Of a stretch of 64,000 bases of DNA, positions 1 to 9,000 are shown piece after piece. Under the pieces are notes generated by a model. That model saw nothing but the letters and a program-made list of their open reading frames with translations. It was not told the origin of the DNA and ran no database searches. How positions within the stretch are numbered: the stretch's first letter is position 1; the number at the start of each line of letters is the position of its first letter. This stretch comes from Marinobacter antarcticus (lineage in GTDB: Bacteria; Pseudomonadota; Gammaproteobacteria; Pseudomonadales; Oleiphilaceae), in contig NZ_FRAQ01000001.1 of assembly GCF_900142385.1 (NCBI RefSeq), forward strand, positions 1,302,001 to 1,366,000, written 5' to 3'. The translations under genes and the position numbers were made by a program.

Positions 1-490
1 CCTGGGTATCGTCGGTTACGGAGACCTTGGGCAGGGCGTTGCAGAACGTGCCAGAGCATTTGGCATGAAGGTTCTGCTGGGCGCGCGGCCGGGGCAGGCG
101 GCGGGGGAGACCGATGGTTACTCCAGAATCCCCCTGGATGAACTCTTGCCGCAGGTGGATGTTCTCTCACTTCACTGCCTGTTCACCGATGAAACCCGTA
201 ACATGATTGGTGCCAGGGAGTTACAGATGATGAAGCCGGATGCCCTGCTGATTAATACCAGCCGCGGTGGACTGGTGGACGAAGCGGCCCTTGCGAATGC
301 ACTGCGCACAGGTGTAATTGGTGGTGCCGGGTTTGATGTGCTGACCGAAGAGCCTCCGCGCAATGGCAATCCGCTGCTGGCCGTTGATATTCCTAACCTG
401 ATCATTACGCCGCACTCGGCCTGGGCCAGCCGCGAAGCCCGGCAGCGTATTGTGGAAATCACGGCGCGAAACCTTGCTTCAGTTTCATGA
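1..490 (+). CDS. D-2-hydroxyacid dehydrogenase, 3' part
   Basis: This is the C-terminal part of an NAD(P)-dependent D-2-hydroxyacid dehydrogenase; the gene begins before the window. The reading frame is open from base 2. It starts inside the Rossmann fold with GIVGYGDLGQG, the dinucleotide-binding GxGxxG. Next come the family signature around INTSRGGLVDEAAL and the segment GAGFDVLTEEPP, then the TPHSAW histidine region near the end. These are the usual C-terminal landmarks of the glycerate/hydroxypyruvate reductase family. The exact substrate cannot be read from this fragment. The stop lies eight bases before the next gene, so the two could be co-transcribed. Confidence 0.9.
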   Translation, partial: LGIVGYGDLGQGVAERARAFGMKVLLGARPGQAAGETDGYSRIPLDELLPQVDVLSLHCLFTDETRNMIGARELQMMKPDALLINTSRGGLVDEAALANALRTGVIGGAGFDVLTEEPPRNGNPLLAVDIPNLIITPHSAWASREARQRIVEITARNLASVS

Positions 491-497
491 CGTATCA

Positions 498-1985
498 ATG
501 GGCAAAGCTTTGAAAGAAACTCGATATGTGATTTTGGCAGTAATCGCGGCGGCGTTTATGTCAGGGTGCTCGTCATTCCAGCATCGTGATCAGTTGGCTT
601 CGTTCAATTCAGCTTATGTCACCGGAGACTATGACTCTGCGCTGAAAGCTGTGAGTTTCAGCGTGCCTGCGAAAAAACCTGTCGACTCCCGGGAGCATCT
701 GCTCGAATTGTTGCATCAGGGCGAAATGTATCTCCTGACCGGTCGCTATAATGAGTCGGTCAAGGCTTATGATCTGGCCGAAGAGGGAATGAAATACCTC
801 GACTCGGAGGGGCTGCTTGCGCGCGCTTCGCAAGGATTTGTGGCAGTGATGGTTAATGACTCAGAACGCGACTATGAGGCGTTGATGTCTGAAGCTGTTC
901 TGGTGAATACCTATAAAGGGCTGGCGTTCCTCGCTTCGGGGAATAGTGAATACGCGAGGGTCGAGTTTAACCGGGCCAATGACCGAACCCGGCGCGCCGT
1001 CGATTATTTTCGCAAACAAATCTCTGTACAGCAGGCTGCCCTGGAAAATGAGGCTCAGAGCGGGAACAGAAATGCCGCCATGGTCCGCAGCAGCCTTGGG
1101 AGCAGGAGTTTTCAGTCAGCGGTCGATAGTCACTACGGTGCACTTTCGAGCTGGTCTGTTTTTCCTGAATTTATTGTGCCGTTAAGCACCTATCTACATG
1201 GCATCTATTTTCTTGCGAATGCCACAGGTGGTGCTGACTTCGAGCGGGCTGCCTCCTCACTCGGGCGTGTGGCACAAATGAGCCCGGGGAGCGCTGTGCT
1301 GCAAGCCGATGCAGACCTGGCGACCAACCTTGCTTCCGGTGCGCAGAGCCTGGCGGGTCTGCCTCCGCAGGTCTGGATTGTGTATGAAAACGGATTGGGC
1401 CCGGTTCTCAAAGAGGCACGCCTGGACGTGCCGTTGTTGCTTATCCACGGAAACCAGCGGGCGCCTGCTTATTTCGGCATCGCATTACCGGAATACGCTG
1501 AGCGCTCTGCTGTGCCCGGTAGCATTGGTGTGGTAAGTGCTACTGGCCAGGTGATACGAACTGAGCGAATCTCGGATATGGGTAAGGTTGTCCGCACTGA
1601 AATGAAGGAGCGTTTTTCGGGCGTGCTCGCCAGGGCTGTTACGTCTGCGATAAGCAAGGCGGTTCTGCAGAATGAGGCGGCTGACCAGTTTGGTCCTTTG
1701 GGGCAAATTCTCGCTGCCTTATTGACCGTTGCAACAACCCAGGCTGATTTGCGCAGTTGGCAGGCGCTGCCCGACCACTGGCAGGCCGCGCGCATCGACC
1801 GCCCTGAGAACGGAAGCCTGACACTACTGGATCACCGGGGTGAGGTGTTAGGCAACCTGGATATTCCACAACAACCGTTCACCCTGGTGTATGTTAAGCG
1901 CCCGACGCTACAGGCACCCGCGACGGTCATAACCATGGATTTGCAGGGTGGGGCCGTGGCGACTTTTGCACGCTTGCCCGAGTAG
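498..1985 (+). CDS. COG3014-type lipoprotein
   Basis: This is a predicted outer-membrane lipoprotein of about 495 residues. I placed the start at ATG 498 because it gives a clean lipoprotein signal: a short basic start, a hydrophobic stretch, then a lipobox ending FMSGC with Cys near residue 23. An upstream TTG at 450 would only add residues inside the previous gene. The mature part begins with a helical, TPR-like region containing repeated YNESVKAYDLAEEG-type segments. It resembles the COG3014 family, whose members sit upstream of ycfL and lpoB in marine gammaproteobacteria, exactly as here. This order suggests a role linked to the LpoB/PBP1b peptidoglycan system. That role is inference from context. 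Confidence 0.75.
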   Translation: MGKALKETRYVILAVIAAAFMSGCSSFQHRDQLASFNSAYVTGDYDSALKAVSFSVPAKKPVDSREHLLELLHQGEMYLLTGRYNESVKAYDLAEEGMKYLDSEGLLARASQGFVAVMVNDSERDYEALMSEAVLVNTYKGLAFLASGNSEYARVEFNRANDRTRRAVDYFRKQISVQQAALENEAQSGNRNAAMVRSSLGSRSFQSAVDSHYGALSSWSVFPEFIVPLSTYLHGIYFLANATGGADFERAASSLGRVAQMSPGSAVLQADADLATNLASGAQSLAGLPPQVWIVYENGLGPVLKEARLDVPLLLIHGNQRAPAYFGIALPEYAERSAVPGSIGVVSATGQVIRTERISDMGKVVRTEMKERFSGVLARAVTSAISKAVLQNEAADQFGPLGQILAALLTVATTQADLRSWQALPDHWQAARIDRPENGSLTLLDHRGEVLGNLDIPQQPFTLVYVKRPTLQAPATVITMDLQGGAVATFARLPE

Positions 1986-2048
1986 CATGAGCCCTCACGG
2001 TTTTCACAGACCAAGTAGTCAACACACCAGAAACGCAGGATGTACATT

Positions 2049-2438
2049 ATGAAATCAATATTGTTGGCCAGCATGTTGGTCTTTGGTTTGGCGGGCTGCG
2101 CCTCGCAGCCACAGACCAGCTCATTGATCGATAGGCAGGAGCTGAAAGTAGACCCCGAAGTCATCTATACAATGGATGTGACAGAACTCTTTGAAAAGCG
2201 ACTGGCACAATCCGGTGGCGACAGCCTTCTGCAAATACAGTTTGCGGTGGAAGCGAGATCTGACACTGAGCTTGCATGGAAAGTTACCTGGTTTGATGAC
2301 AGCGGAATGGTTGTTAAAAGTGTCGGTGAGGGCTACAACAAAGCCTCCCTGCTGACCGGCCAGACGCGTTATTTTAACGCGACCGCTCCCCATACCCGTG
2401 TGACCAGTTACCAGCTACACCTCCGTGAACCCAAATAA
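2049..2438 (+). CDS. ycfL: YcfL family (DUF1425) lipoprotein
   Basis: This is a small lipoprotein of about 129 residues. The signal peptide ends in a lipobox VFGLAGC. I prefer ATG 2049 over the in-frame ATG 2040 because an AGGA at 2037-2040 is well spaced from 2049 and the signal then starts MKSILLASM. The rest is a beta-rich domain, with WKVTWFDDSGMVV typical of YcfL/DUF1425. In E. coli ycfL is adjacent to lpoB (ycfM), and the same pairing occurs here with only an 11-base gap. Its molecular function is unknown in the family. Confidence 0.8.
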   Translation: MKSILLASMLVFGLAGCASQPQTSSLIDRQELKVDPEVIYTMDVTELFEKRLAQSGGDSLLQIQFAVEARSDTELAWKVTWFDDSGMVVKSVGEGYNKASLLTGQTRYFNATAPHTRVTSYQLHLREPK

Positions 2439-2449
2439 AGGAAAATCCA

Positions 2450-3052
2450 ATGTTGATACGTGCCCTTGCCATCTCTGTCAGCCTTACAGTTCTTGCCGGC
2501 TGTGCTGCACCCACCCGCTACATTGATCCGGCCGCAGACGATGGCCCTGTCGCGATGACCATGGACTACCGGGATTTTGAAAAAGCGGCTACGGATGCCG
2601 TAGACGACATGCTCGCGAGCGGTGCCGTGAATAACCCGAAGGGTGGCCGTTACATCATGGTGGTAAGCCGTATTACCAATGACACCATGCAGCGAATTGA
2701 TACCGATCAGCTCACGAAGAAAATCCGTGTTGCCCTGCTGCGCTCAGGAAAGGTTGTGACCACCACGGCGGTAGGCCTCAACGGTGCGGAAGATGAAATG
2801 ACCATGAAGGCCCGTGAGCTACGCGATTCTGAAGAGTTCAATCAGTCTGGCGTGCAAAGCAAAGGTACGCTGCAGGCGCCTGACCTGAGCCTTTCAGGCA
2901 AGATCCTGCAGCGTAACCACAAGGTAGGCAAAGAGCAGCAGGTGGAATATTACATCCAGCTGTCACTGACCGAGCTGGCATCCGGCCTGGCCATCTGGGA
3001 AGGTGAAACACCTATCATAAAGCGCGGCTCTGACAAGTCCGTTTCCTGGTGA
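2450..3052 (+). CDS. lpoB: Penicillin-binding protein activator LpoB
   Basis: This is a lipoprotein of 200 residues with a signal peptide ending in VLAGC. LpoB is an outer-membrane lipoprotein that reaches through the periplasm to stimulate the synthase PBP1b. The sequence shows the family's DUF4810/LpoB-like core: RYIMVVSRITNDTMQRIDTD, then KIRVALLRSGKVV, and the late segment YYIQLSLTELASGLAIWEGE. The start is supported by AAAGGAAAA eight bases upstream. It is the last gene of a three-lipoprotein group (COG3014, YcfL, LpoB). The following gene is convergent. Confidence 0.85.
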   Translation: MLIRALAISVSLTVLAGCAAPTRYIDPAADDGPVAMTMDYRDFEKAATDAVDDMLASGAVNNPKGGRYIMVVSRITNDTMQRIDTDQLTKKIRVALLRSGKVVTTTAVGLNGAEDEMTMKARELRDSEEFNQSGVQSKGTLQAPDLSLSGKILQRNHKVGKEQQVEYYIQLSLTELASGLAIWEGETPIIKRGSDKSVSW

Positions 3053-3108
3053 TCAAAGCAGGGTCTATTACCCTGGTAACCACACTGGATCCAGATTCCT
3101 GAGTGCTG

Positions 3109-4371
3109 TCAGAATGTCCAGCCCAAGCTGGCGGCGGCGCCAATCTGGTACATTTCGAGGCTGATCGTCTGATTGGGCGCTAGTGGGTTGGGGCCGGACA
3201 CTTCTTTCGTTGGTGAGAAGAAGGCCATTCCTGACAGCTCCAGGTTGTCGCTGAAATTGTGGGTGAAGCCCCCAGTGAAGTGCCATTCCTGAACACCCGG
3301 GGCGAGGATGTTGAACAAAACGTCCTCATCAGAGATCGGGTTTTCTCCGTAGCTGACGCCAGCCCGCCAGGCGTGGCCAGGAGTCTGCTGCCACTGCCAT
3401 CCCAGCTTTACGATGGTCATGTCATCCCAGCCGAATCCAGCTCCTTCATCTGTACCCAAAGATCCAGGTGTAATGGGCATGACAGGATTGCCGACACTGT
3501 TAATTTCGCTGTATCGAATATGCTGGATATCCAGAAGAAACCAGTGATTCTGAATGCCTGACCAGGCGATACCAGCATTGAACATTTGCGGAATGTCGAA
3601 GTCGCCTTGCTCGGCGAACAGCCCCCTGTACTTGTCAAACTCTCCCATCTTTACGATGTTGCGCCAGCTAACACCACCACGCAGAGTATCGGTGATTCCG
3701 CCCTGCCAGCCGATCTGGTAGCCGTAGCCCCAGGCGTCGTCGGTGCCGTTGTTGGAGAGTGCGTTGGCATCCGACGAAAATGGCGCAAAGCTTTGCAGGC
3801 CCTCTGCCGCAAAGCGCTGGTAGGCAATTATCGGCGAAATACCGATAGCTTGGTTGTCTGCGAACTCCCAGGATACCGTTGGTGCTATAAACAGTTGCTC
3901 AAGATTCACGCCAGTGCGGCCGCCATAGAATGTCCCGCCGCTCTCACCGGAGTAGTCGGTGTTCATGCCCCCGTTGGCAAACACGGAAACACCGAAGGTT
4001 GTCGTGTCTGAGAGCTCGCGGTTGAAACCGAAATAGGGAATGACAAAGCCGTTCTTGCTGCTTTCATAGGTGCCCGGCTGCAGAGAAAACGCGGGCGGGG
4101 GCGACATAGGGCCTTCAACCGAATATTCCCTCCTCGGAGAAAACACCTCGACGCCGCCATCAATGCGATCGCCCACAAAAGCCATACCCGCCGGATTGGT
4201 GGCTGCAGCAATGCTGTCCTGAGACAAAGCTGAACCCGCACCTGCCATACCCATACTGATAGTGCCGTAACCGTGGCTGGAGTAGCCATTTGTGGCCAGG
4301 GCGGCGGCTGGAGAAAGTGTTGTGAGAGCGAAAACCCCCAAAGCAGTTTTGATGCGCATATGGAAACCCAT
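3109..4371 (-). CDS. OmpP1/FadL family outer-membrane porin
   Basis: This is an outer-membrane beta-barrel protein of 420 residues in the FadL/TodX family, which carries hydrophobic compounds such as long-chain fatty acids across the outer membrane. It has a signal peptide ending near ALA-TNGYSSHGYG. The family's N-terminal hatch segment follows: SMGMAGAGSALSQDS and the hallmark NPAGMA. The remainder is alternating polar/aromatic strands, and the protein ends with a terminal aromatic residue (SLGWTF), as barrels do. An in-frame ATG lies four codons downstream, and neither start has a strong ribosome-binding site. It is a single gene, divergent from the YihY-family gene. The substrate is not predictable from sequence. 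Confidence 0.85.
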   Translation of the reverse strand: MGFHMRIKTALGVFALTTLSPAAALATNGYSSHGYGTISMGMAGAGSALSQDSIAAATNPAGMAFVGDRIDGGVEVFSPRREYSVEGPMSPPPAFSLQPGTYESSKNGFVIPYFGFNRELSDTTTFGVSVFANGGMNTDYSGESGGTFYGGRTGVNLEQLFIAPTVSWEFADNQAIGISPIIAYQRFAAEGLQSFAPFSSDANALSNNGTDDAWGYGYQIGWQGGITDTLRGGVSWRNIVKMGEFDKYRGLFAEQGDFDIPQMFNAGIAWSGIQNHWFLLDIQHIRYSEINSVGNPVMPITPGSLGTDEGAGFGWDDMTIVKLGWQWQQTPGHAWRAGVSYGENPISDEDVLFNILAPGVQEWHFTGGFTHNFSDNLELSGMAFFSPTKEVSGPNPLAPNQTISLEMYQIGAAASLGWTF

Positions 4372-4497
4372 TCAGTTAAGCGTCATATCGTTAATGGCCC
4401 CTTTTTACAGAAGTTTTGTTATAAGAGGAAGTAACAAATATCGATATGGTTATATTGAACGGGCGCCTCGCAAAAAGCTGTTAATCAGTCATACTTG

Positions 4498-5889
4498 ATG
4501 GAAATCGGATATCTGACTGATAATCTGCATAAAACTGGAACGACAGGATCTAAAGTGGCTTCCTTCCAATTCAAAGACCGACTCCAGGCAGCAGAAAGCT
4601 GGATTCTTGCAAACCCGAACCCGCCGCAGCGATGGCCCTGGACCTGGCTCTATAATGGAGGGCGCTCCGCTTACGCGCTGATGCGCGATGTTATCAGCGG
4701 GCAATTAACCCTTCATGCCATGAGCCTGGTGTACACCACGCTTCTGAGTATTGTGCCTCTGCTGGCTCTGAGTTTCTCAGTGCTGAAGGCATTGGGCGTG
4801 CACCAGCGCATGGAGCCTTTCCTGTTCCAGTTCTTCCAGCCCATGGGGCCCGAGGGCGTTGATATAGCCGAGCGCATACTCGGTTTTGTGGACAACATGA
4901 AGGTGGGGGTTCTTGGCTCTGTAGGCTTGGCTTTGCTGGTCTATACCGTGGTTTCTCTGGTGCAGAAGATCGAGCGCTCATTCAACATGATCTGGCGGGT
5001 GCCGGAGATGCGCTCTATGGCCCAGAGGTTCAGCAACTATCTGAGCGTGATCATGGTTGGGCCGCTGTTAATGGTCTCGGCCATTGGTGTCAGCGCGACG
5101 ATCTTTTCGTCGTCCTTTGTTCAGGCCCTGATCGCAATCGAGCCGTTCGGCTCCCTGATCCTCGTGGTCAGCCAGTTTACCCCCTTCTTTCTTGTAGTCG
5201 GTGCGTTCACCTTCGTTTATGTGTTCATGCCCAATACCCGGGTAAAGCTGCGGTATGCGTTTATTGGCGGCCTGGTTGCCGGGGTTTCCTGGCAGGCTGG
5301 CGGAATGCTGTTTGCGTCCTTTGTGGCGGGCTCAACCAAGTACGCGGCGATATACTCCAGTTTTGCGATCGGCATTATCATGCTGATCTGGATTTACCTG
5401 AACTGGATGATTCTTCTTCTGGGGGCAAGCCTGGCGTTTTACCTGCAAAACCCCGGGTCGATTGCCAAGCGCAGCCACGTGGAGCTTTCCCCGGAACTGC
5501 AGGAGAAGATCGCGCTGGCTATGATGTGGCTGGTGGCGCGCCCGTTCAGTGAAGGTAGCAAAGCACCTCAGCAGGAAGCGTTGGAGCATTCGTTACGTGT
5601 GCCGGGTGAAGTGACACGGGGTGTCAGCGACAAGCTGATTCGAGCGGGGCTGATTACGCTGGCCGGAAAGCAGGGCGATCAGCTGGCTCCGGGGCGTGCG
5701 CTGGATCTGATTACAGTCGGTGATGTGCTTCAGGCTGTTCGTCACGATGAAGATCGTGTGGTTGACCGGTTGCCGCCCGTGTTTCCTGTCGAGTTGCTCA
5801 AGGGCGAACGCAAGAATGAATCCACGACGTTTGCGACTCTGCTGAAAAACGCCGGGAGCCCGGAGGTTAGCCCCCAGTCCCCTCATTGA
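4498..5889 (+). CDS. yihY: YihY/BrkB family inner-membrane protein
   Basis: This is a polytopic inner-membrane protein of about 463 residues in the YihY/UPF0761 (BrkB-like) family. About six membrane helices lie between residues 80 and 320. The family signature SLVYTTLLSIVPLLALSFS and the conserved NMIWRVP following the second helix are both present. A soluble C-terminal tail of about 130 residues resembles a small winged-helix region. The name 'virulence factor BrkB' is historical, and older annotation as RNase BN was an error. The function is unknown. The ATG at 4498 is preceded by no clear Shine-Dalgarno. The 3' end overlaps the convergent HDOD gene by 23 bases. Confidence 0.85.
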   Translation: MEIGYLTDNLHKTGTTGSKVASFQFKDRLQAAESWILANPNPPQRWPWTWLYNGGRSAYALMRDVISGQLTLHAMSLVYTTLLSIVPLLALSFSVLKALGVHQRMEPFLFQFFQPMGPEGVDIAERILGFVDNMKVGVLGSVGLALLVYTVVSLVQKIERSFNMIWRVPEMRSMAQRFSNYLSVIMVGPLLMVSAIGVSATIFSSSFVQALIAIEPFGSLILVVSQFTPFFLVVGAFTFVYVFMPNTRVKLRYAFIGGLVAGVSWQAGGMLFASFVAGSTKYAAIYSSFAIGIIMLIWIYLNWMILLLGASLAFYLQNPGSIAKRSHVELSPELQEKIALAMMWLVARPFSEGSKAPQQEALEHSLRVPGEVTRGVSDKLIRAGLITLAGKQGDQLAPGRALDLITVGDVLQAVRHDEDRVVDRLPPVFPVELLKGERKNESTTFATLLKNAGSPEVSPQSPH

Positions 5890-6907
5890 GCACCGCCTTC
5901 AGGGCTGCGCGCACGCGGCCGGTCTGTTCCGGAGTAAGGCGTACAATTTTATCAAGATCTTCCTCAGGCAGGTTTCGCTGGTGGGCATGGCGCAGCACTT
6001 CGCGGCTGCCTATCACCATACCGTCGCTCAGAGTAGTCTGTTCCTGATCCGGGGCAGGCCTTTCTGCCGCCAAGAGATAAGCGTGGTACTTGGGTGGCAG
6101 GTTCCATTCGCTTGCAATCAGCTGGCAAGCTACCCACTGGTAGCGTGTGAGTGCATGACGAATCAGCGCAGCGTCGGGTTCCCCAGGGCCACGCTGCGCC
6201 CGATATATGCGCTGAAGCTCCCGGCGAATCGTAATGTAGGAAAGCGCGGGCAGTAATCCGGCAGTAAAAAGTGCACTTGTGTCTTCGTTGCGGAGCTTCG
6301 CTATAAACTCCGCAGCACGTGCGCAGGTCAGGCCCCAACTCCAGGCTCTCTGGGCAAACAGCGCTTCCCGGCTGTTACGGGCTGCCATCATCGGGCGCAT
6401 AACCGCTGCAGCAATCACATTCCGGATGCCGTCCATGCCGAGAACGAATACGGCCTGGTCGACGGACTCAATGGTATGGTCTCCGGTCCGAAAATAAGGA
6501 CTGTTGGCAACCTGCAGGATCTGATCCGTTAAAGCGGGATCGCCAAGAATAATCTCAGTCAATTTGTGACGGTCAGCCCCATCATCCGAGAGAGCTTTCA
6601 TCAGCATGGGCAGCGTCATAGGCCGCCTAGGCAACTCTTCCATTTTGTTGTTTGTCAGGCGGGAGTGGAGTTCCTGAAGTGCAGAGTCGGACGGGGTCAG
6701 ATCTGTGTGCAGGTTGGAAGGCCCTGTGTCCAGAAGCCAGCAGAAAAGGTTTTCTTCAAGCTGCAGCGTAAGGCTTTGCGCGTCCTCCGTTGCTTCGCCA
6801 GGTTCCGTGGTTTTCGCAGGATTGAACAACCGTGCCTCAGAAGCCTGAGGCGGTGATGGTTCTGCTGTAGTAAAAAAGCCTGCAATCCAGGAAAAGAAGC
6901 CTGGCAT
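5867..6907 (-). CDS. HDOD domain protein
   Basis: This is a soluble protein of about 346 residues with a HDOD domain (an HD-related output domain). The domain runs from about residue 90 to 290, beginning at LPRRPMTLPMLMKALSDD and including LGDPALTDQILQVANSPYF, a typical HDOD segment. Proteins of this family act in signalling and stress control, mostly without known enzymatic activity. The N-terminal 80 residues are low in recognisable motifs. I chose ATG 6907 because GGGAGG stands six bases upstream, while the longer frame would need a TTG. It is a single gene, convergent with and slightly overlapping yihY. Confidence 0.8.
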   Translation of the reverse strand: MPGFFSWIAGFFTTAEPSPPQASEARLFNPAKTTEPGEATEDAQSLTLQLEENLFCWLLDTGPSNLHTDLTPSDSALQELHSRLTNNKMEELPRRPMTLPMLMKALSDDGADRHKLTEIILGDPALTDQILQVANSPYFRTGDHTIESVDQAVFVLGMDGIRNVIAAAVMRPMMAARNSREALFAQRAWSWGLTCARAAEFIAKLRNEDTSALFTAGLLPALSYITIRRELQRIYRAQRGPGEPDAALIRHALTRYQWVACQLIASEWNLPPKYHAYLLAAERPAPDQEQTTLSDGMVIGSREVLRHAHQRNLPEEDLDKIVRLTPEQTGRVRAALKAVLNEGTGG

Positions 6908-7018
6908 CCGTTGCCTCCCGGTCAACTAGTCGTGAAAAAGTATGTACCCACGTAGCCTGCAGTATAGAGGTCAGCCATAGGCTTGCACAGGCTAAACCCG
7001 TTGCGGTTAGTAAACGGT

Positions 7019-8248
7019 TTACATCAAGGCACCACCGAATACAAAGACGAGCTGACAGATACCTGCCGCAAAGCCGAGGGCTGCACCTACCAGAATCAGC
7101 TTAATCTCGTCTTCCTGGAAACAGGGGCGGAGCAGATCCTGGAACTCTTCCGATGAGAGGGCGATCATCCGCTCCACCATAATAGACTCAACGGCGCGTG
7201 CACGGTCGGTTTCAAACATCGGATTGTTAAAGGAAGTTTTTGATATCTCGATGGCTTTTTCGCCCACCTGATTCTTGAGTGTGGCAAAGCCGGTTGGACC
7301 GAATGCCATCTGGGTCAGGGCCTTGCCCATGCCAGCGGTCTCATCCACCAGCGGCTTGATGTGCTTTTTCACCATATTGCGGGCGCGGTCACCTTTAGGG
7401 CCCTCCAATATGGCATTGATAATATTGCCGACGGTGAGGATTTCGTGAGTCACTATGTGGCAGAAGGATTCGGCCACCTCGGGCTGGCGCTTGAGGAACA
7501 GGCCATGAATGCGGAACGGGCCGATTTTTTTGGCGTGCAGGGGCCGGAAAATAACGTTCAGGGCGATCCAGTTGGTTGCCCAGCCTACCAATAGCCCAAA
7601 AACAGGCAGTACCCACCAGCTCTGATAAAAGTACCAGGCAGCCATTTGAATCAGGCCGAACAAAAAGCCGAAGTAGAAGCCGGAGTTCACGATAAAGCGG
7701 AACTCGACTTCGCCGCATTCCAGAAAGATACGGTTCAGCAGTTGTTTATCAGCGGCGAGGCGGTCGATCACCATGCCTTTGATATCAAGAAGATCTTCGA
7801 CGTTGTCGGATATATCGTCCACCAGGTTGTCGACGAGTTGCGGTGTGGATTTTCGCACCCGGTCGTAGACCATTTTTCGCGCCGAGGCGGGGAGGTTTTC
7901 CCAGAAGGTGGGGTGCTCTCTGAGCATCAGTTCGTCGACGTACTCTTCGATACGAGGGTCAACGGAGTGGACAATGTGGGTGGCGAGTACTCTGGGGTCA
8001 ATCTGCTGAAAGATTTCCCGCACGGTGCCGATTTTGGAGATCGTGGCATCTACACTGATGGCGGCCATTTTTCGGGCTTTTGAGGGAATAATGCCCTGCC
8101 AGCCCAACAGCGGTGGTTTGCCAACGAACTCCAGTGGGAAGAAGGTCATTTTGATGGCGAGCCAATTGGTGGCCCAGCCAATGAGTGCAGCAATAACGGG
8201 GATACTGAGGTATTGCCAGAATTCCGGGTTGGTGAACAGGCCTGTCAT
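7019..8248 (-). CDS. DUF445 family membrane protein
   Basis: This is a 409-residue member of the DUF445 (YheB/YjiN-like) family of inner-membrane proteins. It has an N-terminal membrane segment (IPVIAALIGWATNWLAIKM), a central pair of helices including LLVGWATNWIALNVIF, and a hydrophobic C-terminal tail near LVGAALGFAAGICQLVFVF. The repeated GWATNW(L/I)A motif in two halves is characteristic and suggests internal duplication. The function is not established. Its start codon overlaps the rsmE stop by four bases, so it is the distal gene of a bioA-rsmE-DUF445 transcript. Confidence 0.8.
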   Translation of the reverse strand: MTGLFTNPEFWQYLSIPVIAALIGWATNWLAIKMTFFPLEFVGKPPLLGWQGIIPSKARKMAAISVDATISKIGTVREIFQQIDPRVLATHIVHSVDPRIEEYVDELMLREHPTFWENLPASARKMVYDRVRKSTPQLVDNLVDDISDNVEDLLDIKGMVIDRLAADKQLLNRIFLECGEVEFRFIVNSGFYFGFLFGLIQMAAWYFYQSWWVLPVFGLLVGWATNWIALNVIFRPLHAKKIGPFRIHGLFLKRQPEVAESFCHIVTHEILTVGNIINAILEGPKGDRARNMVKKHIKPLVDETAGMGKALTQMAFGPTGFATLKNQVGEKAIEISKTSFNNPMFETDRARAVESIMVERMIALSSEEFQDLLRPCFQEDEIKLILVGAALGFAAGICQLVFVFGGALM

Positions 8249-8985
8249 TTGAGGCTCCCACTATCGCCCCACAACCATTGGCAAAGTGCCATGGCCGCGA
8301 CCGGAGCGGTTTCCGTTCTGAGAACTCTGGGGCCCAGGGCAACGGGCATAAATCCTTCCTTCTCCGCCAGGGCAATTTCCTCTGCCGTCAGGCCGCCCTC
8401 GGGGCCGATCATCAAGGCTACGTTGTCGGGTTTTTCCATGGACCCCAATGACTGTTCGGTGCGGTGATGCAGTACCAGGCGCAGGTCGCAGTCGCGGGTG
8501 TGCTCAAGCCACTGCTCCACGGTCATAATCGGCAGGACCTCGGGCACCCGGGCGCGACCGCATTGTTCTGCGGCGCTCACGGCAACGGACTGCCAGTGGC
8601 GCAGGCGTTTGTCTTCGCGGTCGCCTTTGAGCTTTACCTCGCAGCGCTCGGTGGTGAGTGGCACTATGCAGGTGACACCCATTTCAACGGCTTTCTGGAC
8701 GGCGTAATCCATGCGATCACCCTTGGACAAGGTCTGGCCAAGGGTGATCTGTAACGGCGATTCGGTGTGGTTGGCTTCGGGTGCTCTCACGAGCACTTCT
8801 ACCCGCTTCTTTCCGGCTTCGGTAATCGTAGCCGAGTAATCCTGCCCGTCGCCGTTGAACAGCTTCAGCTCCTGTCCTGGCTGCATGCGCAATACGCGGC
8901 CGACATGCTGGGCGGCGTTTTCATCCAGTTCAGCTTGAGATCCTTCGCTCAGTGGCGAATTGGTATAAATTCTGGGGATGCGCAT
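8245..8985 (-). CDS. rsmE: 16S rRNA m3U1498 methyltransferase RsmE
   Basis: RsmE is a SPOUT-class methyltransferase of 246 residues that methylates N3 of U1498 in 16S rRNA using SAM. The sequence starts MRIPRIYTN and has the N-terminal PUA-like part (HVGRVLRMQPGQELKLFNG). The SPOUT knot follows, with GQTLSKGDRMDYAVQKAVEMG, LMIGPEGGLTAEEIALAE and LGPRVLRTETAPVAAM. The last three are the diagnostic SAM-binding motifs of the family. Length matches E. coli RsmE. It lies 15 bases downstream of bioA and overlaps the DUF445 gene, as part of one transcript. Confidence 0.95.
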   Translation of the reverse strand: MRIPRIYTNSPLSEGSQAELDENAAQHVGRVLRMQPGQELKLFNGDGQDYSATITEAGKKRVEVLVRAPEANHTESPLQITLGQTLSKGDRMDYAVQKAVEMGVTCIVPLTTERCEVKLKGDREDKRLRHWQSVAVSAAEQCGRARVPEVLPIMTVEQWLEHTRDCDLRLVLHHRTEQSLGSMEKPDNVALMIGPEGGLTAEEIALAEKEGFMPVALGPRVLRTETAPVAAMALCQWLWGDSGSLK

Positions 8986-9000
8986 CTGTGTTTACCTTGA